The notes under the pieces: model-generated
Seen by the model: only the letters and a program-made list of their open reading frames with translations
The model's database searches: none
What the model was told of the DNA's origin: nothing
In this document: positions 25,988 through 34,429 of the stretch, one piece after another
How positions within the stretch are numbered: the first letter of the stretch is position 1
Layout of the letters: the number at the start of each line of letters is the position of its first letter
From: Guptibacillus hwajinpoensis
GTDB lineage: Bacteria > Bacillota > Bacilli > Bacillales > Guptibacillaceae
Direction: 5' to 3' (one strand)
NCBI RefSeq assembly: GCF_029277305.1
Contig: NZ_CP119526.1
DNA: 64,000 nt
Made by a program: the position numbers and the translations under genes

Positions 25988-26001
25988 ACTACTTTTTTAA
26001 T

Positions 26002-26481
26002 CTATTTATGATACGGTTCCCCTCTGTTAATCTTAAAAGCCCTATAGATCTGTTCCACAAGAATTAGCCTCATTAACTGGTGAGGGAAAGTCATTTTTGA
26101 AAAAGAGAGTGTATCATTTGCTCTCTTAAGCACATTTTCACTTAGTCCAAGAGAGCCTCCAATAACAAATGCCACTTTACTCTTTCCATAGGTAGCAAGC
26201 TGATCCAAGTCGTGAGCAAGCTGTTCGGATGTTTTCATCTTTCCATCAATGGCAAGTGCAATCACATGAGCATCTGGAGAGATTTTACCTAAGATTCTGT
26301 CTCCCTCTGCTTTTTTTACTTGAATCATTTCAGTTTCACTTAAATTCTCAGGAGCCTTTTCGTCGGATACTTCAATAACCTCTACCTTTGCAAAAGGACC
26401 TAAACGCTTTGTGTATTCAGCAATGCCCTGTTTTAAGTATTTCTCTTTCAATTTTCCAACCGTCACGATACTTATGTTCAT
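26002..26481 (-). CDS. rlmH: 23S rRNA pseudouridine-1915 N3-methyltransferase
   Basis: A 159-residue SPOUT methyltransferase, standard length. VTVGKLKEKYLKQGIAEYTKRL opens it and FVIGGSLGLSENVL forms the SAM-binding trefoil knot. YHK near the end is the usual terminus. It methylates pseudouridine 1915 on the 70S ribosome. It is next to the DnaA-box cluster (26534-26576), as in B. subtilis yydA. Confidence 0.93.
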   Translation of the reverse strand: MNISIVTVGKLKEKYLKQGIAEYTKRLGPFAKVEVIEVSDEKAPENLSETEMIQVKKAEGDRILGKISPDAHVIALAIDGKMKTSEQLAHDLDQLATYGKSKVAFVIGGSLGLSENVLKRANDTLSFSKMTFPHQLMRLILVEQIYRAFKINRGEPYHK

Positions 26482-26533
26482 TTAGTTATCCCCACTTGTT
26501 CGCTATTTATTAAATCCACAAAAAGTGAACAGG

Positions 26534-26576
26534 TTATCCACAGATTTTATCCACATATACACAATTTTTATCCACA
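26534..26576 (+). promoter_or_regulatory. DnaA-box cluster
   Basis: Three exact ttatccaca boxes at 26534-26542, 26547-26555 and 26568-26576, same orientation, with start spacings of 13 and 21 bases. Near-matches flank them (ttatcccca upstream of rlmH, ttatccact at 26779-26787). Clusters of this kind outside oriC in B. subtilis titrate DnaA, and one lies at this same gene junction. Confidence 0.8.
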
Positions 26577-26591
26577 TATCGTGACCGAATA

Positions 26592-26756
26592 TTAGTTCGA
26601 CACAATATATGTTGCAGTATTCTTACAGTATTCACAGGTTGTGGACAAACTGTTCTCATCTTTTTGAACCTTTTCTAACACTGGAAAATGACCCGTTTCA
26701 TCAACTGCTACGTCGAGTGCTAGCTCAACATGATCTTCACAACAAAGTAATTTCAT
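26592..26756 (-). CDS. yyzF: CxxH/CxxC zinc-ribbon-like small protein
   Basis: A 54-residue protein too short for most gene callers. MKLLCCEDHVELALDVAV gives the CxxH pair (Cys6, His9) and TTCEYCKN gives the CxxC pair, probably coordinating zinc. It has aaggagggg upstream of the ATG. It lies between htrC and rlmH, the conserved position of the Bacillus CxxH/CxxC family. Function unknown; symbol assigned from context. Confidence 0.75.
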   Translation of the reverse strand: MKLLCCEDHVELALDVAVDETGHFPVLEKVQKDENSLSTTCEYCKNTATYIVSN

Positions 26757-26808
26757 AGTACCCCTCCTTGTTCACTAGTTATCCACTGTGTATATTTTTT
26801 CAAAAGGA

Positions 26809-26832
26809 AACAGGAGAGTTTCCTCTCCTGTT
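26809..26832 (-). terminator. Intrinsic terminator of htrC
   Basis: Stem aacaggagag / ctctcctgtt, loop tttc, T-rich run after it on the minus strand; 4 bases after the htrC stop. It may end the wal operon. Confidence 0.75.
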
Positions 26833-26836
26833 CTTA

Positions 26837-28054
26837 TTAAGATCTTTGCTGTTGCGCTAATTTCAGGTCCACTTCTTCTTTCGTTCCTTCTCGATAAATG
26901 GTCAGTTTCACACTATCCCCAATTTTTTTCTTTGTATATAGAAACTTACGTAGTTCTATCGAGTTTTTAATTTCGTTACCATCCATTGCGGTAATCACAT
27001 CCAGTTCTTTTAAACCGGCTTGATCTGCAGATGAAGTTGGAAAAACACTCATCACAACAACGCCATAATCTATGTCCTTTGGAAGCTTTAGCGATTCACT
27101 CCAATGATAAGTTGGAATCTCAGATAGTGATTTCGTTCCAATTCCAATCTCTGGCCTTCTTACTTCGCCATAGGACTCTAGATCACTAATGATTGGCGCA
27201 GCAATATTAATTGGAATTGAGAAACCAATACCTTCTACACTCGATTGAGCAATTTTCATGGAGTTAATACCAACTAACTGTCCGGAAATGTTAATCAGTG
27301 CGCCACCGCTATTTCCTGGATTAATGGATGCATCTGTCTGAATTACGTCTGCATTCCAATCAATCGTTCCATTTTGATCGGTATCAACGGGGAAAGAACG
27401 CTCAGGATTACTGATGATTCCCTGTGTAACAGTCCCTTCAAGGAAACCAAGAGGATTTCCAATTGCGATTGCAGGTTCACCAGGCTTCAGCGTATCTGAA
27501 TCACCAAACTCTGCAACTGTTGTAACCGATTCAGAAGGGATTTTAAGAACGGCAAGATCCATTAAGGGGTCAGTGCCTACAAGCTCGGCAGGAACGCGTG
27601 TCTCGGCGTTTAAACTAATCTCAATCTGTCCTGCACCTTCGACAACGTGATTATTTGTAACAACGAATGCCTGCTTTCCTTCTTTTTTATAAATAACACC
27701 CGATCCAGCACCAGCTTCACCATAGTCTTCAGCCCAGAAATCTGTCTTTTGCAAATTAATAACACCAACTACAGCTTTCCCTGCGTTCTCAACTGCAGAC
27801 GTAATATCATTCGTCACATCGATACTTATGTCTTTCGTCACTACACCCTGGTTGCCCACTCCGCTCTCTTCCTCAGGCTCAGGAGCAACCTCAGGAACGA
27901 CTCCAAAGTCAGATAGAGCTGGAACCGTGAAAAGAATTAACAATGCGCCTAGAACAGCCCCCAGAAGGCCAGCTATAAAGGCACCTCCACGATTACCTTT
28001 CTGCTTCTTTGGTTGATTGTAATCGTCGCCATCATAATAGCCCAATTTCTTCAC
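26837..28054 (-). CDS. htrC: HtrA-family membrane-anchored serine protease
   Basis: A 405-residue protein: short basic cytoplasmic N-terminus (GYYDGDDYNQPKKQKGN), one membrane segment (AFIAGLLGAVLGALLILFTV), a trypsin-like domain with the triad in VVTNNHVVEG, MDLAVLKIP and INPGNSGGALIN, and one C-terminal PDZ domain (VVVMSVFPTSSADQAGLKEL). It degrades misfolded envelope proteins. aaaggaaaggtg lies upstream. It follows walJ after 85 bases, the order of walRKHIJ-yyxA in Bacillus. Confidence 0.92.
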   Translation of the reverse strand: MKKLGYYDGDDYNQPKKQKGNRGGAFIAGLLGAVLGALLILFTVPALSDFGVVPEVAPEPEEESGVGNQGVVTKDISIDVTNDITSAVENAGKAVVGVINLQKTDFWAEDYGEAGAGSGVIYKKEGKQAFVVTNNHVVEGAGQIEISLNAETRVPAELVGTDPLMDLAVLKIPSESVTTVAEFGDSDTLKPGEPAIAIGNPLGFLEGTVTQGIISNPERSFPVDTDQNGTIDWNADVIQTDASINPGNSGGALINISGQLVGINSMKIAQSSVEGIGFSIPINIAAPIISDLESYGEVRRPEIGIGTKSLSEIPTYHWSESLKLPKDIDYGVVVMSVFPTSSADQAGLKELDVITAMDGNEIKNSIELRKFLYTKKKIGDSVKLTIYREGTKEEVDLKLAQQQRS

Positions 28055-28139
28055 CTTTCCTTTCGAATAAAAAGGAGACCTGTGCGACCGCTGAAAAGTT
28101 GCTTTTAGACAAAAGATACAAAGAGCCTAATGATAGTAG

Positions 28140-28934
28140 CTATAACCTTGTTACGAGCGTTGGATTCATAGGATCAGTATCGTATAAATCGATTTTATCT
28201 CCTATCGAAAAGCCATTTTGTTCAAGCGTCTGCTGGACAGAAAGTCTTGCCAGGTCTTTCATGTTATTATCTTTACTTAAATGGGCTAAATAAATACGCT
28301 TTGTTTGATCACCAATAACATCTGCTAGCGCAGCCCCAGCATCTTCGTTTGAGACATGACCCATATCCCCAAGTATTCTTCGTTTCACATTCCATGGATA
28401 ACGCCCCATCATGAGCATATTAATATCGTGATTAGACTCGAAAATCATCATATCAGAGTCTCGAATGGTCCCTTTTATACGATCACTTACATAGCCTAAA
28501 TCAGTTGCAATACTTAGCTTCTTTCCTTCGTGATGAAACACATAGAACATAGGCTCGGCAGCATCGTGGGATACACCAAAAGACTCAACATCAAGATCAT
28601 CAAAAGTTTTAACGGTTTCCATATCGAAATGAAACTTCTGATCAACAGGAACTTCTCCAATGAGTCCACTCATCGCATCCCACGTCTTTGCATTTGCATA
28701 GATCGGGAGCTTATAACGCCTTGCAAATATTCCGAGACCTTTAATGTGATCACTATGTTCGTGAGTCACAAGCAACCCATCTAGATCCTTAGGATCAAGA
28801 TGGGCTTTTGCGAACAATTCTTCTAATTTCTTGCCACTTAAACCAGCATCAACAAGAAGCTTATGCTTCTCTGTACCAACATAAATGGCATTACCTGTGC
28901 TTCCGCTTGCAAGCACGCTAAATTCAAGAGACAT
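28140..28934 (-). CDS. walJ: WalJ, metallo-beta-lactamase-fold protein
   Basis: A 264-residue MBL-fold hydrolase with VTHEHSDHIKG (metal-binding HxHxDH) and GNAIYVGTE near the start. In Bacillus, WalJ (YycJ) is a DNA exonuclease involved in mismatch repair, cotranscribed with WalRK. Standard length and position. Confidence 0.92.
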   Translation of the reverse strand: MSLEFSVLASGSTGNAIYVGTEKHKLLVDAGLSGKKLEELFAKAHLDPKDLDGLLVTHEHSDHIKGLGIFARRYKLPIYANAKTWDAMSGLIGEVPVDQKFHFDMETVKTFDDLDVESFGVSHDAAEPMFYVFHHEGKKLSIATDLGYVSDRIKGTIRDSDMMIFESNHDINMLMMGRYPWNVKRRILGDMGHVSNEDAGAALADVIGDQTKRIYLAHLSKDNNMKDLARLSVQQTLEQNGFSIGDKIDLYDTDPMNPTLVTRL

Positions 28935-28958
28935 ACTACATTCCTCTCCTACTAACTA

Positions 28959-29861
28959 CTAATCGCCTGTGGATGATTGAGGTGTTGAAGAATCCGGATC
29001 TACGGTTTTGTCGTTACTTTCTTCTTCCTCTTCTGTATCATTGTCAGCATTTTCTTCCGTGTCGCTAAAAACCGTTTTTTCGATTGCATTAACGTAATAA
29101 TACCGCAATCCAGGAAGATCATCCTTCTTATTCTCCACCACAACTCGCCATGTTGGGACAAATACAAACGTATCCCGCTCATCTTCACTTGTCACTGTAT
29201 AGTAGCCAATTGATACATCTTCGACTTTATCGTAAGCTCGAATATCTTGTTGACTAACTAATAAACCAATCGTTTCAGAAATTGGATCAATCTTACGTTC
29301 TTTAACAATTTTCTCCAGATTTAAATACGTCTGAGTGTAAGAAACGACTTTATCATCTTCTAACGTCACGATTACCATTCCAGAATCTTGACTGAAAAGT
29401 GGTTTATCCTCATGTGTTTCAGCAAAGTAAACAATATTAGGATCATTTGAATCTTTCCTATAGTACTGATACTTTCCACCTTCGTATACATACGTTTCTA
29501 AGAAAATAGAATAGGCTGAAGGTGCATCTGGATCACTAATCGGAAATGGTTTTTTAAGTGTTGAGATAAGTTTCCGACCATTAAGCGTAATATCCTGACT
29601 CGTGTTCTCTTCAAGTGTCTTCTCTTCTTTATCTGTAAAGTAATGAACTTTCCCACTAATGAAAGCCATTTTCTTAGACTGAAGAGACGGATCATTATCA
29701 TACGTTACATGTAAGTCTTTTAGCTGTTCATCAAGCGTAACTTGATTCTGCATCTCAAGACCACTTATATCTGTCTGCTTTTTATATAAGTCACTTGCAA
29801 GAAAGATATTAAACACAAGGAAGGTTAGAATTAGTATTGTTTTCGTTCTATTCCAGTCCAA
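28959..29861 (-). CDS. walI: WalI, membrane regulator of WalK
   Basis: A 300-residue protein with an N-terminal membrane segment (TKTILILTFLVFNIFLASDLY) and an extracellular domain. The C-terminus is long and acidic (TEEEEESNDKTVDPDSSTP). WalI (YycI) and WalH bind WalK and restrain its activity. It overlaps walH by 14 bases. Confidence 0.88.
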   Translation of the reverse strand: MDWNRTKTILILTFLVFNIFLASDLYKKQTDISGLEMQNQVTLDEQLKDLHVTYDNDPSLQSKKMAFISGKVHYFTDKEEKTLEENTSQDITLNGRKLISTLKKPFPISDPDAPSAYSIFLETYVYEGGKYQYYRKDSNDPNIVYFAETHEDKPLFSQDSGMVIVTLEDDKVVSYTQTYLNLEKIVKERKIDPISETIGLLVSQQDIRAYDKVEDVSIGYYTVTSEDERDTFVFVPTWRVVVENKKDDLPGLRYYYVNAIEKTVFSDTEENADNDTEEEEESNDKTVDPDSSTPQSSTGD

Positions 29862-31224
29862 ATGCTACCCCTCCTTGTTCATTGCTGAGTGATTGAATAG
29901 GGGTCCACGTTTCGTTTAACTTAATGTACCACTGTGGAACGAGAGTGAATTCTTGGGATTGGTTAAGAGAACGATCAATCGTGAAACCGATTGTGATATT
30001 TGTTATTTCGCTTTGCTTAAAGCTCCCCTCATTCAAGAGAGATAGCACCTCATCGTAACCTGGCAACGCACGCTCATCTATTGGATGAGCGTATTGAATG
30101 TTCTTTAGCATTCGCGTATACGTACTCACTTCGTTGTTCTTAACAATCACATTAATTTCATCAAGGTCTTCAGAAGAAGAACTGAAAACAGGGTACCCTT
30201 CTGTATTTAAGCGAAATGTTATTTGATCTGTTTCATTCTTAGAGGAAGAAGCCCATTCACTAAGTAAATAATCCTCTTCGCTAAAATCATTGATGCGAAA
30301 ACCGAAGTGCTTATTAATAAATCCATAAGCATTTAAAATCGGCGCTTCATTATCGACATTTGTCGTAGACGGTGGATTTTCGAACGTCATGAACTTGTTT
30401 TCTAAAAATGTTAATGTACGACTTCCATCTGTATGAACGGTTTTAATATTAAACGAGCTTTTCTCAACACGATCTTGCTCTGGAAAGAGAGCTTCTTTAA
30501 AGTTCTGTTCATTCGCTAGTTCGTCTGTGCTTACCTCATAGGTCTGTATCACTGGTTTCTGAATAGGGATGTAGAAAACAGGCAAATCTTCTTTGACTTG
30601 AAATGACTTTGCTCTTACAACTTGCTCTTCAGTTGACGCATTCTTTATATCAGAAAAAGCAAAGTTTTCTTCATACCACTTCTTCATTCCACTAGATACT
30701 TCAACTGCTGCACGCATCCCTTGCTCGCTTGACGTATTCAAGAATATAATCTCATTATTCTCCCCTGTTGCGACTGAAGGGATAATAATCCGATCAAACT
30801 TTTCAAGTGGAATATCGTTTTTTGGAACACTAATTAGCTTCTTTAAAACATTATTTGATAGTAGAGTTGGAAAAATAAGCTCAACACTATTATCGAAATC
30901 ACTTACAATCTCAAGATTGTTTTCCATCGTTAAGGATTTGATTTTCGTTCCAGAGATGAAAGTTGTGTAGAAAGGGTTAATCGTTTCCGAATTGAAAGAA
31001 GTAAAATGTTGATTGTTCTTATGATAAACGATTTGGTTCGGCTTAACGACTTGATTAATGTCAACGTCTTCCACACCTACTGGACTTGCCTCTTTTGGAT
31101 CGGTTTCTTTCTGATAGTCTGGTTCAAAGGTCCAAATCTGCCACGTTAGGAACAAACTCGTAAACACCAGAATATTTAACAAGATTGCTTTAAAATTCTC
31201 TATACGCTTCTTTGTAATTCTCAT
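29848..31224 (-). CDS. walH: WalH, membrane regulator of WalK
   Basis: A 458-residue protein with one N-terminal membrane segment (AILLNILVFTSLFLTWQIW) and a long extracytoplasmic part, as expected of YycH. It acts with WalI on the WalK sensor. It overlaps walK by 4 bases (ATGA-type) and walI by 14, implying strict co-translation. Confidence 0.88.
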   Translation of the reverse strand: MRITKKRIENFKAILLNILVFTSLFLTWQIWTFEPDYQKETDPKEASPVGVEDVDINQVVKPNQIVYHKNNQHFTSFNSETINPFYTTFISGTKIKSLTMENNLEIVSDFDNSVELIFPTLLSNNVLKKLISVPKNDIPLEKFDRIIIPSVATGENNEIIFLNTSSEQGMRAAVEVSSGMKKWYEENFAFSDIKNASTEEQVVRAKSFQVKEDLPVFYIPIQKPVIQTYEVSTDELANEQNFKEALFPEQDRVEKSSFNIKTVHTDGSRTLTFLENKFMTFENPPSTTNVDNEAPILNAYGFINKHFGFRINDFSEEDYLLSEWASSSKNETDQITFRLNTEGYPVFSSSSEDLDEINVIVKNNEVSTYTRMLKNIQYAHPIDERALPGYDEVLSLLNEGSFKQSEITNITIGFTIDRSLNQSQEFTLVPQWYIKLNETWTPIQSLSNEQGGVAFGLE

Positions 31225-33023
31225 TTGTCCCCGACCTCCCTTATGCGTTTATAAGGGAGCGTAAAGTAGATCGTTGTACCTTGTCCCCATTTACTCTCTG
31301 CCCATATATCACCGTGGTGAGCATGAATCATCTCTTTAGCAATGGCTAGGCCCAGCCCAGTTCCCCCAAGCTCTCTTGAACGGGCTTTGTCCACGCGATA
31401 AAATCGATCAAATATTTTTGAGAGGTTGTTTTTAGGAATTCCAACACCTTGATCACTAATGCTAATCCTAATCTTCTTCCCGATCGTCCAACATCGGGCC
31501 GTGATTGTACCTCCTTCTGGAGAATACTTAATTGCATTCGAAATAATGTTATCCAGCACTTGTGTCATTTTGTCTTGATCTACTTTTGTATAGATCGCAA
31601 CACGAGGGAGCTGTCTAACAATCTCAATATTTTCACGTTTAGACATTTCAAAACGATCAAGGACGTGATCAAACATCTCTACAAAATCTACCTCAGTAAA
31701 CTGTAATTGATATTCTTTTTTGTCCATTTTAGATAGCTGAAGCAAGTCATTTACTAAGCGAATCATTCGCTCGGTCTCGTTCTGAGCAACACCAAGGAAA
31801 CGAGGAGCAATCTCTGGGTCTTGAAGCGCTCCCTCTTGAAGAGCCTCAAGATAGCTTCTCATCGTCGTAAGAGGTGTACGCAGCTCATGTGATACATTCA
31901 CAACGAATTCACGACGCTCTTGTTCAAGCTGCTCCTGCTCAGTAATATCATGCAGCACAGCTATTAAACCATTAATAGGTCCGTCCTCTTTATGGATGAT
32001 TGAAAAGTTAACACGCATGATAAATGTTTGATGATCATCGCTTAAATCTAGAATCATAGAATCAGGTCCATTATAAACATCATCCCACGTCTTATCTTCA
32101 GAAAACTGTAGGATTTGATTTAAAGAAGTACCGAGAACCGTTTCACGTGAAACGCTCATCATTTCTTCAGCACGATCGTTCATTAGAATAATCATTCCTT
32201 CTCGATCCGTTGCTATAACACCATCTGTCATATAAGCAAGTACAGAAGTTAACTTGCGCCGCTCACCTTCTGTAATTGAATTTGCTTCCTGTAGCCTTCT
32301 TGTTAAATCATTAAAAGCGAGGGCGAGCTGACCTATTTCATCTTCACCATATACCTTTACTTTACGTGTGAAGTCTCCACGGGCCATAACAAGAGCTTGT
32401 TTTCTCATGTCTGATATTGGACGTGTAATCGTACGTGAAATGATTATACCCAGCAAACCAGTGAGTACTAGTGCAATAAGTGCAGATTGCGCTAGAAGAT
32501 TGTTCACTTGATCAGCCTGTTCGAATACCTGCTTCATGTCAGCTTGAATGTAAACTGCACCAACTATAGAATTTGTTTCCCCTTTAATTGGGAGACTATA
32601 AGCAAAAAAACGATCTCCATCTTTATCGATAAAAATATTATTCTCTGATACTCCGTTAAGAGCACTATTAACAAACGTATTTGTAGAGCGAGACCCCTCA
32701 ACGCTTTCATCATTAAGGGTTCCTACAATTTGTCCTAACGAATTTACAACGTGAATTTGACGAATTTCATCTTGCCTAAAATTCTCAATCAAATCATTGA
32801 TTGTATTTTCTTCTTCATCACTTTTACTATTCACTTGACCGGAGGCACTATCAGCAAGTAGCTCAGCTCGATCCATAACGGATGAGATGTAATTGGTCTG
32901 AAACTGTTCTTCTAGCTTCTCATTAAAGTAAACAGAGATGAACTGAATAGCAATAAGGATGAGCAATACGTAAATGATGGCAAACTTAAAATGAATGGAC
33001 TTAAAAAAACCAACCTTTCCCAT
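31221..33023 (-). CDS. walK: Sensor histidine kinase WalK
   Basis: A 600-residue kinase. Two membrane segments (residues about 12-30 and 180-200) flank an extracellular PAS-like domain; then HAMP (ISRTITRPISDMRKQA), a cytoplasmic PAS (LAYMTDGVIATDREGMI), HisKA (NVSHELRTPLTTMRSY, phosphorylated His) and HATPase (GVGIPKNNLSKIF, GGTGLGLAIAKEMI). It senses cell-wall state and phosphorylates WalR; essential in Bacillus. A parS-like site lies inside the gene at 32139-32154. Confidence 0.95.
   Translation of the reverse strand: MGKVGFFKSIHFKFAIIYVLLILIAIQFISVYFNEKLEEQFQTNYISSVMDRAELLADSASGQVNSKSDEEENTINDLIENFRQDEIRQIHVVNSLGQIVGTLNDESVEGSRSTNTFVNSALNGVSENNIFIDKDGDRFFAYSLPIKGETNSIVGAVYIQADMKQVFEQADQVNNLLAQSALIALVLTGLLGIIISRTITRPISDMRKQALVMARGDFTRKVKVYGEDEIGQLALAFNDLTRRLQEANSITEGERRKLTSVLAYMTDGVIATDREGMIILMNDRAEEMMSVSRETVLGTSLNQILQFSEDKTWDDVYNGPDSMILDLSDDHQTFIMRVNFSIIHKEDGPINGLIAVLHDITEQEQLEQERREFVVNVSHELRTPLTTMRSYLEALQEGALQDPEIAPRFLGVAQNETERMIRLVNDLLQLSKMDKKEYQLQFTEVDFVEMFDHVLDRFEMSKRENIEIVRQLPRVAIYTKVDQDKMTQVLDNIISNAIKYSPEGGTITARCWTIGKKIRISISDQGVGIPKNNLSKIFDRFYRVDKARSRELGGTGLGLAIAKEMIHAHHGDIWAESKWGQGTTIYFTLPYKRIREVGDK
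32139..32154. promoter_or_regulatory. parS-like Spo0J-binding site inside walK
   Basis: cgtttcacgtgaaacg, identical to the parS consensus TGTTTCACGTGAAACA in the central 14 bases and a perfect 16-bp palindrome. It is coding for part of the walK protein. It sits about 31 kb from dnaA. Confidence 0.75.
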
Positions 33024-33030
33024 TTACGCT

Positions 33031-33738
33031 TTATTGCTCCTGTTCCGGTTCACGCATGTAATACCCTACACCACGTCTTGTAATAATCCACGTCGGATGG
33101 CTTGCATTGTCTTCAACCTTCTCGCGCAGTCTACGCACCGTCACATCTACCGTTCTTACATCACCAAAGTAATCATAGCCCCAAACGGTTTGAAGGAGGT
33201 GTTCCCGAGTCATAACTTGACCGATATGTTTCGATAGATAATGCAGCAGTTCAAACTCTCTATGTGTAAGCTCAATCGATTCCTCTCGCTTCGTTACGAG
33301 ATAAGCATCCGGATGAATCGTTAATGCTCCTACTTTAATTAACGAATTTGTAGAAGATTCCTTCTCAGGCTCCTGCTGACGTCTTCTCAAATTGGCTTTC
33401 ACACGTGCAATAAGCTCACGAGTGCTAAACGGTTTCGTTACATAGTCATCTGCCCCAAGCTCAAGCCCAAGTACTTTGTCGATCTCAGAATCCTTTGCGG
33501 TTAGCATAATAATCGGCATCTCATATTTCTTGCGGACTTCTCTACAAACTTCCATGCCATCACGCTGAGGTAGCATAATATCGAGAAGAATCATATCAGG
33601 ATTCTCCTCTTCTACCTTTGCAATCGCTTCGTCACCATCGTAAGCACAAACAACGGTAAAGCCTTCTTTTTCAAGATTAAATTGCAGAATATCTGCAATT
33701 GGTTTTTCATCATCAACAACAAGAATTTTCTTGTCCAT
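33031..33738 (-). CDS. walR: Response regulator WalR
   Basis: A 235-residue OmpR-type regulator. Receiver: Asp9/Asp10 (VVDDEKP), phosphorylated Asp53 (ILLDIMLPQ), Lys in VTKPFST. C-terminal winged helix with TVWGYDYFGDVRTVDVTVRRLREK. It controls autolysins and cell-wall metabolism and is normally essential. First gene of walR-walK-walH-walI-walJ-htrC; 7 bases separate it from walK. Confidence 0.96.
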   Translation of the reverse strand: MDKKILVVDDEKPIADILQFNLEKEGFTVVCAYDGDEAIAKVEEENPDMILLDIMLPQRDGMEVCREVRKKYEMPIIMLTAKDSEIDKVLGLELGADDYVTKPFSTRELIARVKANLRRRQQEPEKESSTNSLIKVGALTIHPDAYLVTKREESIELTHREFELLHYLSKHIGQVMTREHLLQTVWGYDYFGDVRTVDVTVRRLREKVEDNASHPTWIITRRGVGYYMREPEQEQ

Positions 33739-33866
33739 ATAAAACGCTCCTTCTTTGATATGACAATATCAGTTAAACGTTGAAATTAATCATGCATCTT
33801 TTGTCTATTTTATCATATTATGTAGGTTTTATTTACGATCTTCCCTACAGTCGTTCCCTTAACTTA

Positions 33867-34104
33867 TAAAGCAAAAACTTTTTGGGTTGAGATTATTACC
33901 AAAAGTGCAGTGGGTGAATTTCCGCTCCAGGTTGCTCGCTTTCCGCGGGGCGGGCGGTGAGCCTCCTCGTCGCTAACGCTCCTGTGGGGTCTCACCTGTC
34001 CCGCTAGTCCCGCAGGAGTCGAGCATCCTTCCGCTACAATTAGCGAAGTTTGTCTTTATCCAATACCTCTTTCAAAACCAAAAACCTTTTAGAAAAAGCC
34101 TAAA
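33867..34104. repeat. Dispersed palindromic element, 'filled' form
   Basis: AT-rich arms (left gcaaaaacttttt.., right aaaaccttttagaaaaagcc) around a GC-rich palindromic core from tccgctccagg (33920) through gcatccttccgct (34035). Core bears ctttccgcggggcgggcggt and tcacctgtcccgctagtccc. Left arm is decayed relative to other copies. No gene in 33739-34354. Confidence 0.7.
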
Positions 34105-34194
34105 AAATATGTAACTACATTCTCACAAAAAAATAAAAGAAGAGGCTGTGACAAAACTAAAATACATGAAGGAAATCGCGAATATTGAATGTTA

Positions 34195-34335
34195 AGAGTA
34201 AGACCTTAGCGTAGCCAACATACGTAGACTCCTGCGGGAACAGCACGAGTCCGAAGACCCCGCAAGAAAGCGTTTTTTGCTTTCTGAGGAGACTGAGGCC
34301 GTGCCCGCGGAAAGCGAAGTATGTTGGCGAAGCGG
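34195..34335. repeat. Second palindromic GC-rich repeat type
   Basis: A long imperfect inverted repeat: tagcgtagccaacatac at the left pairs with gtatgttggcgaagc at the right, and gactcctgcgggaacagcac with gtgcccgcggaaagc. Inside is a small hairpin (aagaaagcgttttttgctttct). It differs in sequence from the ggatgctcg family. Similar elements are common between genes in Bacillales. Confidence 0.6.
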
Positions 34336-34354
34336 TTGTTTATCTGTAAATTAC

Positions 34355-34395
34355 GAAAGACCCGATCTGATTCAAATGAATTGTTCGGGTCTTTC
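34355..34395 (-). terminator. Probable terminator of the M23 gene
   Basis: Stem gaaagacccga / tcgggtctttc with a 19-base loop, 34 bases after the M23 stop. U-tract is poor. Confidence 0.55.
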
Positions 34396-34429
34396 TCATG
34401 GCTATTTACTTATGTCCCAGCCTCTACGG

